NCBI GenBank assembly: GCA_033558025.1
Contig: JAUCEF010000005.1
Span: 7,874,001-7,938,000 of the forward strand
From: Phytophthora sp. 'mugwort'
Taxonomy: Eukaryota > Oomycota > Peronosporomycetes > Peronosporales > Peronosporaceae
Direction of reading: 5' to 3'
DNA length: 64,000 bases
Shown: positions 1-12,819 of the stretch, in pieces
Position numbering within the stretch: position 1 is the first letter of the stretch
How the letters are laid out: every line of letters starts with the position of its first letter
Program-made: the position numbers and the translations under genes
The notes under the pieces: model-generated
Databases searched by the model: none
What the model saw: the letters and a program-made list of their open reading frames with translations, nothing else
Told to the model about the DNA's origin: nothing

Positions 1-3000
1 GTGCATTTGTTGGCGTTGGGACTTCCCGGAACAGCATCATTTCGTCTACTGTCGCCGCCCTGTCGTGTTGAAGTGTTTGTTCTCGAAGCACTGGTGTCGT
101 TTCCGGTCGAGTGGAGCTTTCGGCAAGTTCCTCTTCATCTGAACTGTTACTGTCGTTACATACAATAGTTTTTGAGTCGTACTGAAATCCGAGCTTAACC
201 ATTCGTCCTTCAATTGCATGAGCTCTCTCCGGCATGGGCTGAATCACTTCATCATGTGTGCTTTTAACGCAATTCATGCCAAATTCCGAATAAAGCATTT
301 CCATCAATGAAGCGCTTGGCAGCGGCTTGATTGTTGTCCTTGGGTTCAGCTTCTTGGAGCGTGTGCCATATCGAATGTGGCTCACGACTTGGAGCCACTT
401 CAGCTTCAGCAGCGTAGAGTTTATGAATACAAAATTAACGAAGTCACGATGATCGAGCAACAGATTTCGACCTTCCCTGCAGTCACGCAACCGGTCCGCG
501 ATAGAATCCACAGTCGGCAAGGCTTTTTCATTCTCATTTCCTCTCTTTGCTGCGTCTATCAATGGTTCTGCACATAATCCGTCTTTTTGCTGGTGGCTGG
601 ATTCGACCTCACGTCGAAGACGATCGATAGCCGTCTGGATGAGCACGCCCACATTTCTCTTAGAATTTATCTTGGTGAAAACATTTGGAATGAGGTGAAG
701 GCGCCCAGCGTTGACACGGCGTTCGCCGCTTTCTTCAAGTCGTCCATAAGAATTCCGCAGAGTCTACAGCAGTCCCAGCCAAATTTTAGAAAAGCACATA
801 ATCATTCACGTTTAGTACGGATCACCATTACCTTTGTGTAGTCGACGTCGAAACTGGCAGTTCGTTCTCCATTCGGTTCCTTCTCCTTGTGAATTCCAAT
901 TATCTTTGCTCTGCGAATGATTTTTTTGCCTTCCATCTTCCCGATCACGTCAACTATGCTACCAACGGGGAAAATTCCCTTGGAAATGGGCATCGACTTC
1001 GCCAGTGGGTCTCGTATTATCTTGATGTGTTGCCGCAGTTCTTTCATCGCGATTTCCGCTTCTTTCGCCTCTCGACGAACTTCCTCCACCTTCAGCCACT
1101 CTCGTTCTTCTTTCAGCTGTCTGGCATATTGCTCTTCTTTCGCTTGACTCCAGCCACGCAATCCATCGCGGTCTTTAATTAAGTCCAGGATGTACTGGTA
1201 CTGGTATGCGTGCCCTCGGTTAGCCACAGGTCCATTGGCAAAGGGACGCATGTGCTGTCTTTTATCCATATGATAGGCAAAAGAGGGGAGAACAAAACCG
1301 TAGCGTTGGTGGCCCACCATCATACTGTCACTGAGCTGTCCATTAGATTCCATAGACGTTATTCCCAGCCACTCCCAGCGCTTCAGCATGCCAGCCCAGC
1401 GCTCATTTGCCGTCAATCGTCCAAGATATCCTCTGAAAACACGCTGTATCGTCAAGGCACCGAAGCGATTTCGTATTATCCGACTAGGATACGAATACGA
1501 TCTCGATGACTGCCATTCAATGATAACCTTACCATACTTGAAGCCAGTGCGTGGATTGATAAAACTTGTGACAAAATGAATACCAGGATCTCCAAACCAC
1601 ATTCGTCGTGTCAGCCACCCACGGATTTGCGTCTGGATCATCTGAGCACTGCTGTAACGTTTCTTAATCTCCATGTAGCGATGATATTGCCTCCACTGTC
1701 GCTGGATTTTCATCGTTCCCAACAAACTACGAAGACGCTCCGCCACCTCTTGCTCGTGCATTTCTTGACGCTGTTTCCATCGTGTAATATGGGCACGAAG
1801 TACCCGACGTGCACGAAGCCGCCGAAAAGTGTTCATTTGTTTCTCCATCTCTGCGAAGTTTACATGGGCTTGGCGTTGTAAAGCTTGCATGTATTTGATT
1901 TCTTCTCGGAATGCTCTGGTCAGAAGACGTTCCCGATACCATCGATAGTTGCGTTGTACGCGGATGGCAGCACAAAGTTCGCGGAAATGTTTCCTCGCTA
2001 GAGCTCCTCGTAGCAAACGTTGAATGTGTGGAACCGCATTATGTACATTTTCATGCTCGTGCTCAAATCGCCGTCGCCCAATGAACCCTCGAACGAATCG
2101 CTGTAGTTCTCGGCATGCTTTAATCCGATTCATTGCAGCCTGCTCATAGTGCAACAATCTCATTCTTCGACGAGCCCGATTGCCTCGGAAGATACGCTGG
2201 ATGCGGATTGCTACAACTGGAGCTCTTCGCAGGAATCGTACACGCCAAAGAACGTCCTTAACGACTACAGAAACTGGGTTGGGGTGGTTGAGGACCTCTC
2301 GAAGAGAGCTCTGAATAAGTATATGCGCCTTCTTCATGAATTTCTCCAAAGGAGTGCGCGGTGAACGAGACGGCAGCACCACAACAGCATTTGTTGCTTC
2401 CATGGAACATCCCGGTTCATTTCTCGATTCTAATGGTGGAGGTGGGTATTTCGGAGCAAGAGGATGCCGCACAACGAGAGTTACCACCTCTTGTTTCTTA
2501 CACTCTTTAATACCAGGCACGTCGAAGTCTGAGTCAATTAACACGACACTGCCGCGTTCTTCGAATGATAAACTGCTCAAGTGAGCTTCCAAGTGATTGC
2601 GGCACATGCCAAATCGGTTCTTCCGGTCCATCGAAGGACACGCTTGCTCTTTCTTCCCGTTACTCCCGTACTCTTGTATGCAACGCAGAGTATGAAAGCC
2701 ACAAAAGGGAAGATATGATCCACGCAGCACTGGATGCATCAATACGCGGTTCGTACAACGCCAGACGTAAGTGATTTCCGAGTGCTCTTTTTGCCACGCA
2801 CATAAACTCATTGGGCCTATTTTCCGTCCTTCAGTACTCGCCAATGCTCGTGCACCCGGTAGCTTCATCATTGCGTCACGTTTCAACTCTTTACGGACAT
2901 TCGTCTCGCAAACACCAGGGATTTTCAGGGCTCCGATACAAGGAGGTACCTTTTGCAGCGTGGCACGGAGAGTAGCAGCAGTCACTTCAAAGCAATGCAG

Positions 3001-3629
3001 ACACATGCCGTATCCGTTCGGTATCTCAATGACCCGAGATTTCTCCATCGGATGTTCGCCATAAACGCATTCTTTGGCGTGCCACAAGCACAAACGCTTT
3101 AGAGGAAGTACTGTTGAAGGCAAGGACTTCTGAGAAATCGATGATGGGTCCACGTTCTTCTTCTTCTTCTTCTCTAGCGGTAGCACATTAGTGCAGTGAT
3201 AGATCTTACCACCGATGCGTTCTCTGTGCCATTAAGTAGCATTAGTTAGACGTGCATTAACCATGAGCCTATGAAAACCTACCTCCAGCAGCACTGATCG
3301 TCATGGAGATCGTTTGGTCCGACTAGATGCCCTCCATGCTGGTCTACGTGGATGGTGCTGCTCAATTCCTCGTTCATCGCCGCTTGAATGTCCACAAATC
3401 GCGTCTTCAACGTCGTTTGCACCTCTTCCTTGTCGAATCTGGACTTGATCGCAGCATTGGCGTTGACCACACTTTCCTTCCACACCCATTTCCCCTCTTC
3501 CACTGCTCTCTTCTTTCTCGTGTTCCACTTCGACAAAGACGTATCTTCATCTCCATAACCATCAAGTGCGTTGCGTAACATCCGTTTCCCCTTTGTCTTT
3601 GCACGCGCAGCAGCCAAAGCCGTCGACAT
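1..3629 (-). CDS. IQ-motif (calmodulin-binding) protein, three exons, C-terminus beyond the window
   Basis: Exons by splice-site reading: 3629-3283, 3223-832 and 763 to beyond base 1. Introns 3282-3224 (GTAGGT...CACAG) and 831-764 (GTAATG...TGTAG) have GT-AG ends and keep the frame, giving at least 1,167 residues. The start is the ATG reading MSTALAAAR; an in-frame ORF continues upstream, so the start is uncertain. The N-terminal third is rich in Cys and His (possible metal binding). Roughly residues 450-730 hold about seven IQ-like motifs, such as IRIQRIFRGNRARR and LTIQRVFRGYLGR. A charged helical stretch follows, then a Tudor-like segment (FPVGSIVDVIGKMEGKK...FDVDY) near 873-913. IQ motifs bind calmodulin or myosin-type light chains; no motor domain is seen. 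The last exon (acidic, Ser-rich end) has look-alike fragments at about 47.6 and 56.0 kb. Function beyond calmodulin binding is unknown. Confidence 0.82.
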
Positions 3630-3912
3630 CCTTGCCCAGAGTTCAATCTGTAGATCTACTATATACACGTATAAACAGATACACAACCGTCACCTTCCTG
3701 TGAACTCTTGTAGCCATCTCATTAGCATCCTAGAAGAAGTCGTTTTTTCGCGCCTCCTCGTGGCTTGACGCCTCCTTGAATTTGTCCCAAAAGTATCAAA
3801 CAGTCACCTTGACGCAGCAATAACACAAGCTTGGTAACCTCAATCACCAATGCAAAGCTCGTGCAAGCTTCGCTGTAGTTGCTATTATTTCTCAGCATGA
3901 CCCACAATCCAT

Positions 3913-5083
3913 CTACCCGATTCTTCTCACAGTACCCGTGACACCGTCAAAGCAAAAGTAGTTGCAAATCGGCTCGTCCTTCTTCGAGATGGCTTTAATG
4001 ACCTCCTGGCCCATGATTCCAGCCACGATAGCGCAGACCGGCACAAGATCCGCCTCTGCAACGCGTACTAGCGCTCTGCAATACGAGAAATTAGGTAAAA
4101 ATATACACACACCAAACACTCAGTAAGATCACCACCTCGACACCATACAAGATACAAACGTACTGAAGCTCGTCTGGCGAGAGGTAATCTTCCTCCAGTC
4201 CGTTGGCCTGGAACTGCTCCCTCGCGTACTGGATAAAGTCTACCTCGTGGTTGTTTTTGATCTCCGTTATCCCCTTCTGACTCTTATAATTCTGCAACAC
4301 TACATAAACCCCTCGATAAGTCCCAATCACCTCCTACCACCCAACATCCACCAACGTACGTTGGTTCTTGACGAAAACCTGTGGCAGTTGCGGTGCGCGC
4401 TTACGGGCGCTCTGCAACGAGCTCCACTGGACCTTCTGGGCCTCCTCGAGGGTCGAAAACTTGACAGTCACTGAGTCACTAGGCTTTGCATCGGCCCGCA
4501 CGGCATTGCGACGGAACGTGTGCTCGCCCAGGTCAGCGAAGACGATGCCGTCGAAGCCGAAGCTCCTAGCGGCGAAGAAGGCCGTGCCCAAGGAGCGGCA
4601 CAGTGCGTCCAGTCTCAGCTCCATGGACAGCTCGGCCCCAACGAGACACACGACCGTGAACCCTTGGAAAAACTCGTCGGGCAGTTCATTCAGCGGTTTA
4701 GTCTCGCAAGAAACTTGTACCAGCGGGTTAAGCTCCTGTACACGGGGTAGGCAGGCCTCGGCGCGCTATGACGGACACGATCAAGTTAGTTTTTAACAGA
4801 AAAAAACATCACTGACACTACGTTATAAACACACATTTTTGTCCACATCCTCCTCGGACAGGAACAACTGCGTGGCCGCCGCCGTGGACGTCGTTGCCTG
4901 CGCGTCATGTAGCGTGACGCCCACGCCTGCCAGCACTAGGTTCTTAACCAGCTCCGAGCCGAGCGCCGAGAGGCCACTGACTAGCACACGCGAGTTCTGT
5001 AGCCGCTTCTGCGCCTCCACGCCCCACAGCCGCATCTGCCGGTCGTACACGGCTGCCTCCGCCGCGCTGAAAGTTGTCGCCAT
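3913..5083 (-). CDS. SAE1: SUMO-activating enzyme subunit 1 (AOS1/SAE1)
   Basis: Four exons are inferred: 5083-4835, 4765-4356, 4280-4156 and 4073-3913, totalling 945 nt (314 residues), a usual AOS1 length. The first intron (GTGTGT...CATAG) gives DKN joined to RAEACLPRVQELNPL, as in the ThiF/E1 family; the other boundaries are the best in-frame choices and may shift by a few codons. Family marks are YDRQMRLWGVEAQKRL at the N-terminus, the degenerate nucleotide-binding segment LVSGLSALGSELVKNLVLAG, and the C-terminal PVCAIVAGIMGQEVIKAIS followed by FCFDG. AOS1 pairs with UBA2 to adenylate SUMO and pass it to UBC9, mainly in the nucleus; the catalytic Cys lies in UBA2, so its absence here is expected. 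Oriented like the IQ gene and about 280 nt upstream of it. No break was found. Confidence 0.9.
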
Positions 5084-5089
5084 CGTCAA

Positions 5090-5640
5090 GAAATGCCAAT
5101 GGCCTGAGTGACACCCACAATCACAATGTTGCTGGATATAACATGCTTGTTAAGAACCTTAACTTATGGTTGCGTACCGGTTAGATAATAAATTGTTTTA
5201 GCGTAACGAAACAATTTAATCTTGTGTCTTTCGCTAGAAAATCAAACAACAGATCTCCCTCGCCAATTTAATACCTTCGGTGAAAGCTATTCGTATTATG
5301 CACAACAACTTATTAATTATCAGAGCGGGACTTTCCATACAAACAGCCAGGGGGAGCGAAGTCGGTGGATGCCTCAACGTATTAGGTTTGATGATTTAGT
5401 AGCTTGCACAACTACTAAATTGACGAGGGGGAACTGTACAACATACATGTAGCCCTTCTGTAAAACGGGTTTCAAAAGGTTGCAAAACACTTCCAGTCTT
5501 AACGCCTAAGTACTCATTGCGACTTATGTTGTCTACGCGTTGAGCTATGTCGCATCATTTTGAGCTATCGCACGGCTTCAGCTGAAGCAAATCTTGTTCA
5601 CGGCAGAGGTTGGCGTGGAGCAGTGTAAGGACCGAATGGC
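5090..5640. other. intergenic, no gene recognised
   Basis: Between the SAE1 start and the first transposon remnant. AT-rich, with one 76-codon open frame (5222-5452) that resembles no known family. The first ~50 bases upstream of the SAE1 ATG contain TCACTCAGGCCATTGGC, only a weak fit to the oomycete initiator. Confidence 0.5.
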
Positions 5641-5689
5641 CAGAATTCATCGGCCATTCAGAAGAGCTACAAGCAGATTTGCATTGTCA

Positions 5690-6735
5690 AACTCCAAATG
5701 GGCTACTCAAACGACGTTCGCTGGCGCGGTATTGTATTGCAAGACGTATACAATATCGACATAACTGTTGTCGCTGAGGTGCTTGGCGTTTCAGCACGAA
5801 GCCTCCGCCGATGGACTTGCCTCTTCAAGAATACAGGGAATATTGACCAATGACACGAAGTCTGAATGATCGCCAAAGCGGCCTCCTGAGGTGCATCATT
5901 TCGTTCGTGAATATGTGCATTGGCACCCGTGTTTTTATTTTCAAGGGCTCCGGGAGGCGTTGAAAGAGAAGTTTTCTTCACGCTACTGCTGCTCCGACTC
6001 GACGATTTGTCGCGCCATCGATTCGATATTAGACTTCCGCGAAAATTCTGACAAAACGTGCTCGCGAGAGTATCCCGAAGGATCGACAAGAGAACGTCAA
6101 CCGACTATTGCCATTTTACAGCGGTCCTGATTAACTCGTGTTTGTTGACGAAAAACATCGAAAGACGGAAGGTAATGTCAAGATGTGCTTATTAATCGAT
6201 ACTATTGTAATTTTCCGTAGTGTTGTACATTGGTAGGTCTTCGCTGAGGAAACACGCGTGGTCGTCACGCGGAACGGCTGCCGTCGTGTCCATACCGTTT
6301 TCGCGAGGCAAGTGAGTGTCAGTGCTCGGTGCATTTGACATTCAAGGTTTCTCGCCTGGGTACAACTAGGAGGATACCTTTAACAGACAGGTCTTCCACG
6401 AAACATTAAAGCCTGAGATCGCCGTACCTGAAATCGTCGCCGGTGCCGAGATCAATTATCGTTTTGGACAACGCAAAAAAAGCTCATGTACCAAGAGTTT
6501 CAGGACCTTACTCACGGTACTGGTGCGTTAGCCTCCGTATTCACCGGATTTGAATCCGATTGAAGTTGGATTTGCGCTCTTAAAGCGATGGATCCAGCGT
6601 CACACCGATATGGCGTTTCCGGAAAACCCGTTAGCGGTCCTTGCTGTTGCAATGCACTGTTGTATTCGGCAAAGGAGGAAGTTGGTGAGAATTTGTACGG
6701 CCACTGCGGCTTCAAAGGAAATAAACTTAGCATAA
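5690..6735 (+). pseudogene. Tc1/mariner-type DDE transposase, decayed
   Basis: Read across several frames it gives an ordered transposase. An N-terminal helix-turn-helix comes first (GYSNDVRWRGIVLQDVY, then VLGVSARSLRRW, ~5700-5830). A second DNA-binding part follows (FVREYVHWHP...LREALKEKF, 5900-5975). The first catalytic Asp lies in LVFVDEKHRKT (~6130), the second in IIVLDNAKKAH (~6450), and the catalytic-end motif YSPDLNPIE is at ~6540. The last 66-codon frame (6550-6735) is an intact C-terminus. Stops and frameshifts separate these blocks, so no functional protein is possible. Terminal inverted repeats were not found. The HTH-DDE order and the SPDLNPIE motif are diagnostic for the superfamily. 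Confidence 0.8.
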
Positions 6736-6929
6736 AGATGCATGCCATTCAATGAAATCCATATATTAGGGCGTTTCAGAATCGACTGAATGGGCAGGAT
6801 TTAATTGCATGAGACGAGCGATCCCTTGACATCCCACTGTATTTCACTTCCGTCAAATGACCTCAGATTTGTTAAGGGACATTAACACGCGTCAAGGTTA
6901 CGGGGATACACACAAGCGGAACCGCGCCG

Positions 6930-8263
6930 CGATGCTTCGCCGCTCGACGCGAAGTGCGCTGCTGTCGGAGCTACAAGCGCTGTAGGTGCCCTATATCTCA
7001 AGCGAGGACAAATATGCAGCAGAGGCTGTTCTAGCGGCGAATCTGGCAATCGACACAAACCGACACCTCTGTTCCGTCTTGGCTCTCACCACGCCAACTC
7101 TCGCCTCGCAGCTCTCATGACGCTAAGCACAAAAGACTTCAGGCAGCTCACTCGTATCTCCAAGCGATCGTTCTGCGTGCTACACGACTACATTTACAGC
7201 AATCCTGTCTTTTAGTCGACGTCGCCGAACGCACACCACAAGCAGCAGCCGGCGTGTTAGCAGTTAGCCTTAGGGCTAACGCGCCTCGGAGAGATTGCCA
7301 GCGGAGCCAGCGTCGGACAGCGGCCCCGCTATTTTCGAATAGCAGTCGATTCCGTCGTGCAGTACACGAATAGGGTGTTAGTTGCGCTCAGGGACGTGCG
7401 TTAGTCGTGGCTAGAGAGGCCGCGCCGAAGCAGACGTCGATAAATCTCTCAGGTGGTGACGGCAGAAGGATTTCCAGGTTGCGTGGGATTTATCGAGGGA
7501 ACAACGCTGCCACTTGCACCCAGGGACCTGCTACTGATGAAAGTAGCTACTTCGACAGACAAACAAACGGTGTGACTATATCTACTTGTATGCCAATATT
7601 AAACTAACAGTTTACTTTGCTTCTTTGCTTCTCTTGATGACAGATATTCAGTAGCAATGCAGTTGGTGTGTGATAATGACAAGCAATCATTACAATGCAG
7701 AGCGGTTGCACGGGACCTTGTGCAGACACCAGTCTTTTCAGGATATGGGAATATATCGTAACTCGAGCCGTTTCTTCTCTCGTTGAGAATATCTTCTAGT
7801 TGACTCTGCGTATCCGTCTCTCCGCACCGTGCTACCAGTATACAAGCGATCTTTGGCTGATGATCCAGATAACACTGAGTTTAACTATTACTTGCCGAAG
7901 CCTCCTGTGAGGAACGAGCATGTTGTTGGAGTGCTAAAATCGCGGTGGTGGGTTTTGCGAGAAATGCGCAACCAACTGAGGTTAAAAGCTGAAATGGACG
8001 CCTTCATCGAGTGGGTTCTGAGGTGCTGTGTATTGCATAACATGCTTGCAAAGTTGGGAGATGCTTGGAAGCGCATGGTGCTGGAGGGCGATGAGGATGA
8101 CGGGGGGGGGGGGGGGGGGCAACGAACAGGAAGGTGTTATCAGAGAGCAAATGAAGCGAACTACACTACACTGGCCATGCGTCGTATGGGCAGCGGCTAC
8201 GTAAATATTGTTGTCGAGATTGCTGGTGAGCACCATCCATTTGCATGGGCTGATCTAAAATAA
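6930..8263 (+). pseudogene. PIF/Harbinger-type transposase, decayed
   Basis: The N-terminal piece KDFRQLTRISKRSF (~7135-7180) matches the same block in the Harbinger copy near 31.77 kb (FRQLTRMSKLALQF). The C-terminal piece is a 144-codon open frame from 7829, with ...VRNEHVVGVLKSRWWVLREMR... and CVLHNMLAKLGDAW. These correspond to the last catalytic region and the C-terminal end of Harbinger nucleases (compare VVNEHTIGVLKGRW at ~31 kb). The middle is full of stops. A run of about 17 G at 8102-8119 codes for Gly inside the C-terminal frame and probably marks slippage. In intact elements this nuclease acts with a separate SANT-like protein; a candidate remnant of that lies just downstream on the opposite strand. 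Confidence 0.75.
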
Positions 8264-8429
8264 ATCTAAGAAGGCTTTTGCTTCTTCTGCAGTACGTCCT
8301 TCTTCCATGAGTGAGCTCAGCACTTGACCGCACTGCTACTTCCATCTCCACACGATGATCAACCCGCTCAGTCTCCCACTTTTGTTTCTCAAACGCATGT
8401 CGATCGTGCGTAATTGCTTGTAGCCCTAG

Positions 8430-9660
8430 TCGTTTTCAGGTAGTAAAGTCAGTCGGGACCACGTTCGTGGCGATAGTAATAATAACACTGTACCTTTCAG
8501 TCTGTCGGCTTCGCTAGTCCAGCACTTTCGTTCGAACTGCAAGCGATCCTTGCCTGGTAGTTCTAGTGAACAGCAGGTAGCTGAGAAACGCAACGTACCG
8601 GTGACCTTCGTCTCCGCAGCCACTTTCATAGCACCAGCAATTGCATTTCGATGTACACCTGCACTTGTACTTGGCGGGGAGGAGCTCAATGTTGGCAGCT
8701 CGAGCTGCCGACCTGCTACGGGTGCTGGCAGTTTTGCGTCGGCTGCCGAAGCTTTAACCGGTTTGCGGCTTTCTCTTACGCGATGTAGGGCGCTTGCTGC
8801 GGACACACTAGTGTTCCCTGATATTGGCATTGAGCTGCTCGCCAAAAGCGGTCGCTTGCGCTGGCAGCCTTTTGAAGAGGACACCGGTAATGTATCCGCT
8901 GAGAGAGTAATTGAGGGAAGAGAGGGGACGCCGTAAGTTGCTCGTCGTCGGCATCAGGCGATTCTAATGCATTTTGCAACCAAAGTGGAGTACTTCGTTC
9001 TCGCTATCCATTTCAGGAGCGTTGTTTTGGATTGTAGTTGAGGCGAACGTGCTGAGAGAAGTCACGTTCGATTCAGCACCAAACAGAGCGTTCATCTATT
9101 CGTTTCAAGGGCACACTGACTCAAGCTTCTGTGTCATCCTGCGCACGTCGTTGGCCTCATCGCCGCCAGTGATGCCGGCCCCTGTACACGCCTCGTACTC
9201 CTCGGTCCTCATGTAGCGAGTCTTGTAAGTCTGGAAACGCTCCTTTATATGTTGGGCTTCAAATCGAACCAAGCTTCGCTGGGTTTTTCAGCGCGCTACC
9301 ATCTCTCTGAAAGCATCGTTTTGGAGGGCTGCTTCTGTCCGACGCCAGTCTTCTTAGCGGCCCCGAATCACTTCTCGAAGTTCAGCGTGTGCTTGAGCCA
9401 TCGGACAAGCTAAAGCAAGTTTTCCTTTCCCGATGTGCTTCTTCGCCACGGCTGACGTGAAGGCAATATCAGACGACTGACTCCATTGTCGCAACAGCAA
9501 ATCCAACGACCACATAGTCACATATCGGGTCGGATTGGGTAGGAACAGCACGGCGAGGGAGGCTGAAATGCGACGGATTGCCAAATGCGTGAATGTCGAT
9601 TCTGAAGCGCCTATTGTATGCTGATCGAGGGCTCTCGTTTTCACTGATTATATTGTTGGA
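8430..9660 (-). pseudogene. SANT/Myb-like transposon accessory ORF, decayed (tentative)
   Basis: Minus-strand open pieces at 9644-9354 and 8884-8426, joined by broken frames. The upstream piece contains MWSLDLLLRQWSQSSDIAF and KKHIGKGKLAL, resembling a short helical DNA-binding module. Near 9110 the reading MNALFGAESNVTSLSTF resembles MQALFGEKANVSSPSTL in the ORF at 33.6-34.5 kb, so the two belong to one repeat family. The Ser/Ala-rich tail (8884-8426) is otherwise unrecognised. Harbinger elements usually encode a SANT-like helper next to the nuclease, and both family members here lie beside Harbinger nuclease remnants. The assignment rests on that context and on the weak internal similarity. 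Confidence 0.4.
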
Positions 9661-9679
9661 CATGATATGTCAGCATCTT

Positions 9680-10650
9680 TCATATCATCAACAGGTCCAG
9701 GTGTCTGTAAATCCACAGGACCGCGACACGGAGGTCGAAGATTGTACGCCCGGTAAATCGAGCATTTCGCAGGTCCTCAATATGAACTTGAAGCACAGCG
9801 GCTTGGGTAATGCTCCTGACCAACCCAAATTTACATCGGCGTTTATTTGATCGGCCTGCCGATTGGCCTGCATCTCTTGAAAAAGCTGGTCCATGCGCTG
9901 AAGTGTCGAAAGGTTGAATTACCAGGGACATGTATCGGGGCATCCACGGCAAGGCGGGCTTGCATTGTTGCCATATACAACTGCGTTGCTGGACCACTCT
10001 GAATATTGCGCTCAGTCAACAACGCAGCAACTAGCGGGGCTGTTTCTGAATCCGGTTCTCGGTCTCTCTTCTTCGAATGGAGCTCGCACGAGGATTAGCT
10101 GCTCTAGGGACATACACAAAAGCTCCATAACAAATTCAGATTGTCCGTGCAATCGAAGTCGAGCTAGGTCCCAGGATGTTGAGATTCGGTCGTGGTGATT
10201 TTTACTATTCATCTCCAGAAATTCACGTTGGGAGCATGGTTTCAGGGCTTGAGGGAAATGCTAAATCGTCGCGCCACTCACCGGGGCGTCTGCTGACAAA
10301 GTCAGTCTACAACATCAGCCTTGAAAGCCGAAAACCTCGTCCAACCTCAAGAGGAACCCAGTTGTTTCGATCTTGTTGCGGCACGACGTGAGCGGTTCGC
10401 CATGCTTTACTATAAGTCGGCAAGTCATGATTGCTGGAAGCGGGTGCTACGCTTCACATAGACAATCCTAGACAATACTTCTAGAAAGTCCACGTGAGAT
10501 CAAATCGGCATTTGCATATTCTGTTTGATAGGAGACAGGCTCCCCCACTCAAACTCGTGTCTCACTTCTAGGTTTTCCCCTACCCACGCTGCTGCGCAAA
10601 GTGGCGTTCGAAGCACGCTGGCGATAGCTGAAGTAAGCTGACTGGACTTC
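9680..10650. other. unassigned, probably decayed repeat
   Basis: Short open frames occur on both strands (for example 9997-9680 minus, 105 codons; 10176-10391 plus, 71 codons). None shows a motif I recognise and none has neighbouring splice signals that extend it convincingly. Codon frames break every 60-100 codons, as in the transposon remnants on both sides. Confidence 0.4.
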
Positions 10651-10659
10651 AGAGCGACC

Positions 10660-12790
10660 CACTGGTCTGTCTGTTGACTGCACCTATCTCAAGCCCGGTA
10701 AAACCATCAAGGACGTCAAAGGAGAAGACATTTTCATTTGCGAGGAAGCGCTGATGGAGTATTTGGACAAGATCGACATCGGGGAGACTGAATGCTGTAT
10801 GTGATGGATCCACGCTATACTAATAGTGTAACATGATCAGTGGAGCTTCAAGCGAAAAAGAAGGCGAGGCGTGACGGATCTGCGAACACGACCAGACGTC
10901 GGAATTCTGTGAAAGTTGCGAAAGTCAGCACACCAGTGCGGCAGAATGTATGCGTATTGTATGCTGCATGGTTACGTCTGGGTTGACTAATCGTGTACAT
11001 TGTGTATTAGATTGCCCTGATCAGCCATCTTTTGAGAGCACACCGGTTCAGCTACCCGTCGGCAACCGACCACGTCGACCCAGCCACTCCTCTCATTTTC
11101 GTCGGAACCTGATCCAACTCCAAGTCCAGAACACCAAAGACCCCGATTGCCATACGGGGCATTTCCCTGCATGGCGCAGCGTTTTCACCAGGGAACGATG
11201 GTGGTCGTTCCAACGGAAGCGAAGAAGGTAATATTTGTATGATCCAAGTTATCTCTACATCTAATCTTATATATGGCCTCGTATCGTGTGCTAGACACGC
11301 CGATTAGTAATAGAAACCTCGATTTAGATTCCGAAGAAGCAGACGAGAGCAGCAACGCAAACGGTCATTCAGATGTCGACACTCCGTCTGACAGTAGTGC
11401 AGATCGTCCGGAGTTAACGAAGAATCAAAGGAAGACTCACAAACCAATGGCCAATCTACTGAAGGTGCGTCTAACATGTATGTACATGTTACTGCGGCTG
11501 CCTAACGTATATCTACCGTTTCTATTGCAGAAGCCGCCAGTCGTGTTGCGGACAATGATGACTCAAGCAAGTTGGAGGGATTTGGATCGGACGCTGAAAA
11601 CACTGATGGTGATGATGAAGACCAACCGGTTGAAACTGTAGAAGCTGGTGTCGTGCAACTACCACTTCCACCTGAAATGCAATTTGATGACCAGCTGTTG
11701 TCGGCAATTAGCGGGATGGAGAAATTTGTATCGGGTGTAGTACTACACGACGTTTTGAAGTAGCTGGACGTGAAGGGCTGGACAGGGTTGTTGACGCACG
11801 CGCCGTACGACTACCTACATGATCCTTAAAACACCATTCGCTTGATGTAAATGCGTTAAAACTGTATCCACAACTTTACGTTGGTGACTCAGCGCCAATA
11901 ACTAGGTCTTTAACAGTTGCTTCAACTCCACCAGGAGCTTCCTTGTACTCCTTACAGCCACAATTATGGGAGGATATTGCTGACGAGTCCAACGATTATT
12001 TCGAAGCTAGCATTGACGAACCAGTAGACGGCCAATATCCAAAGCAAGCCGCGCGAGAACTCAAGCACCCTGGAGTCACGGGAAGACATTCCAGAAGACG
12101 TGCTGAAGGAACCACCTATCAAGGCTAGAGAGATGTGTGTCTTCAGAGGTCTATTGCTAGCACGGTCCATCGTTCCAAAAAAGGAAAACCTTGCGAAACA
12201 ATGGCAGTCGAGAGAGGGAGGCGTCGTACCTCGTGGAAGTTTTGGATGCTTCATGATGCGCGACCGATTCATGCACGTCTCTCGAAACCTATATTTCAGC
12301 CGAAACAACGACCCAAGGGCCGCAACGGATCGCGCGTGGAAGCTGCGTCCAGTTATAGACGCGCTACAAGATCGGTTTGCTGCTGGCTATACGCCATCCG
12401 CCATCATAGCCTTTTTTCGAGGCAATGTTGCCTTCGCGCTCCAGGTTTAACCGCATGCGCGCGTACATTAAAAAATAAACGGTGCGTATCTTCTTCGGAC
12501 ACGGCTGTCTTTCTTACCCCTAAGTTTCGTTATCGTGTATGGTATAAACTAACAATTTATCATTTTGTATGATTCAGCGTTGAAGTATACTGCGGAAAAT
12601 AAAAAGAGCAGGCCAGATAAGCTCGACGGATGAAAATGTCTGGCCCTGCGCAATCTGCTGCAAGTCTTCGGTCCTACAGACCCACCAAGTGGTGAGATGC
12701 GACTCGTCGTCATGGATTAAGTCTACTACGTCAGTGCCTTCGCCGATGCATCTCCTGACAATGGGCTTCTACGTTATTCATGTACACGCT
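10660..12790 (+). pseudogene. PiggyBac-type transposase, decayed
   Basis: The N-terminal part (~10680-10795) reads CTYLKPGKTIKDVKGEDIF then ALMEYLDKIDIGE, a domain I associate with oomycete PiggyBac-derived proteins. An acidic linker follows at 11270-11760. The core starts at ~12100: PPIKAREMCVFRGLLLARS, GCFMMRDRFMHVSRNLYFS and NDPRAATDRAWKLRPVIDAL. This is the conserved PiggyBac block in which a small set of species is fixed into a flexible 'RF..I...LHF.DN' plus 'D.AWKIRP' pattern. Further remnants read KYTAENKKSRPDKL and RLVVMD...YYVSAFADAS (to ~12775), the region of the third catalytic Asp. Stops and frame changes are frequent. It ends abruptly where the Polinton gene set starts. Confidence 0.72.
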
Positions 12791-12819
12791 CTTGATCTCA
12801 GGCCAACTCTACAGCTACA

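Noticed and set aside
3722..3907. 61-codon minus frame between SAE1 and the IQ gene
   Set aside because: Lies in the SAE1 3' flank, no supporting motif or splice signal.
4368..4796. 142-codon plus-strand frame
   Set aside because: Antisense to SAE1 exon 2; no motif.
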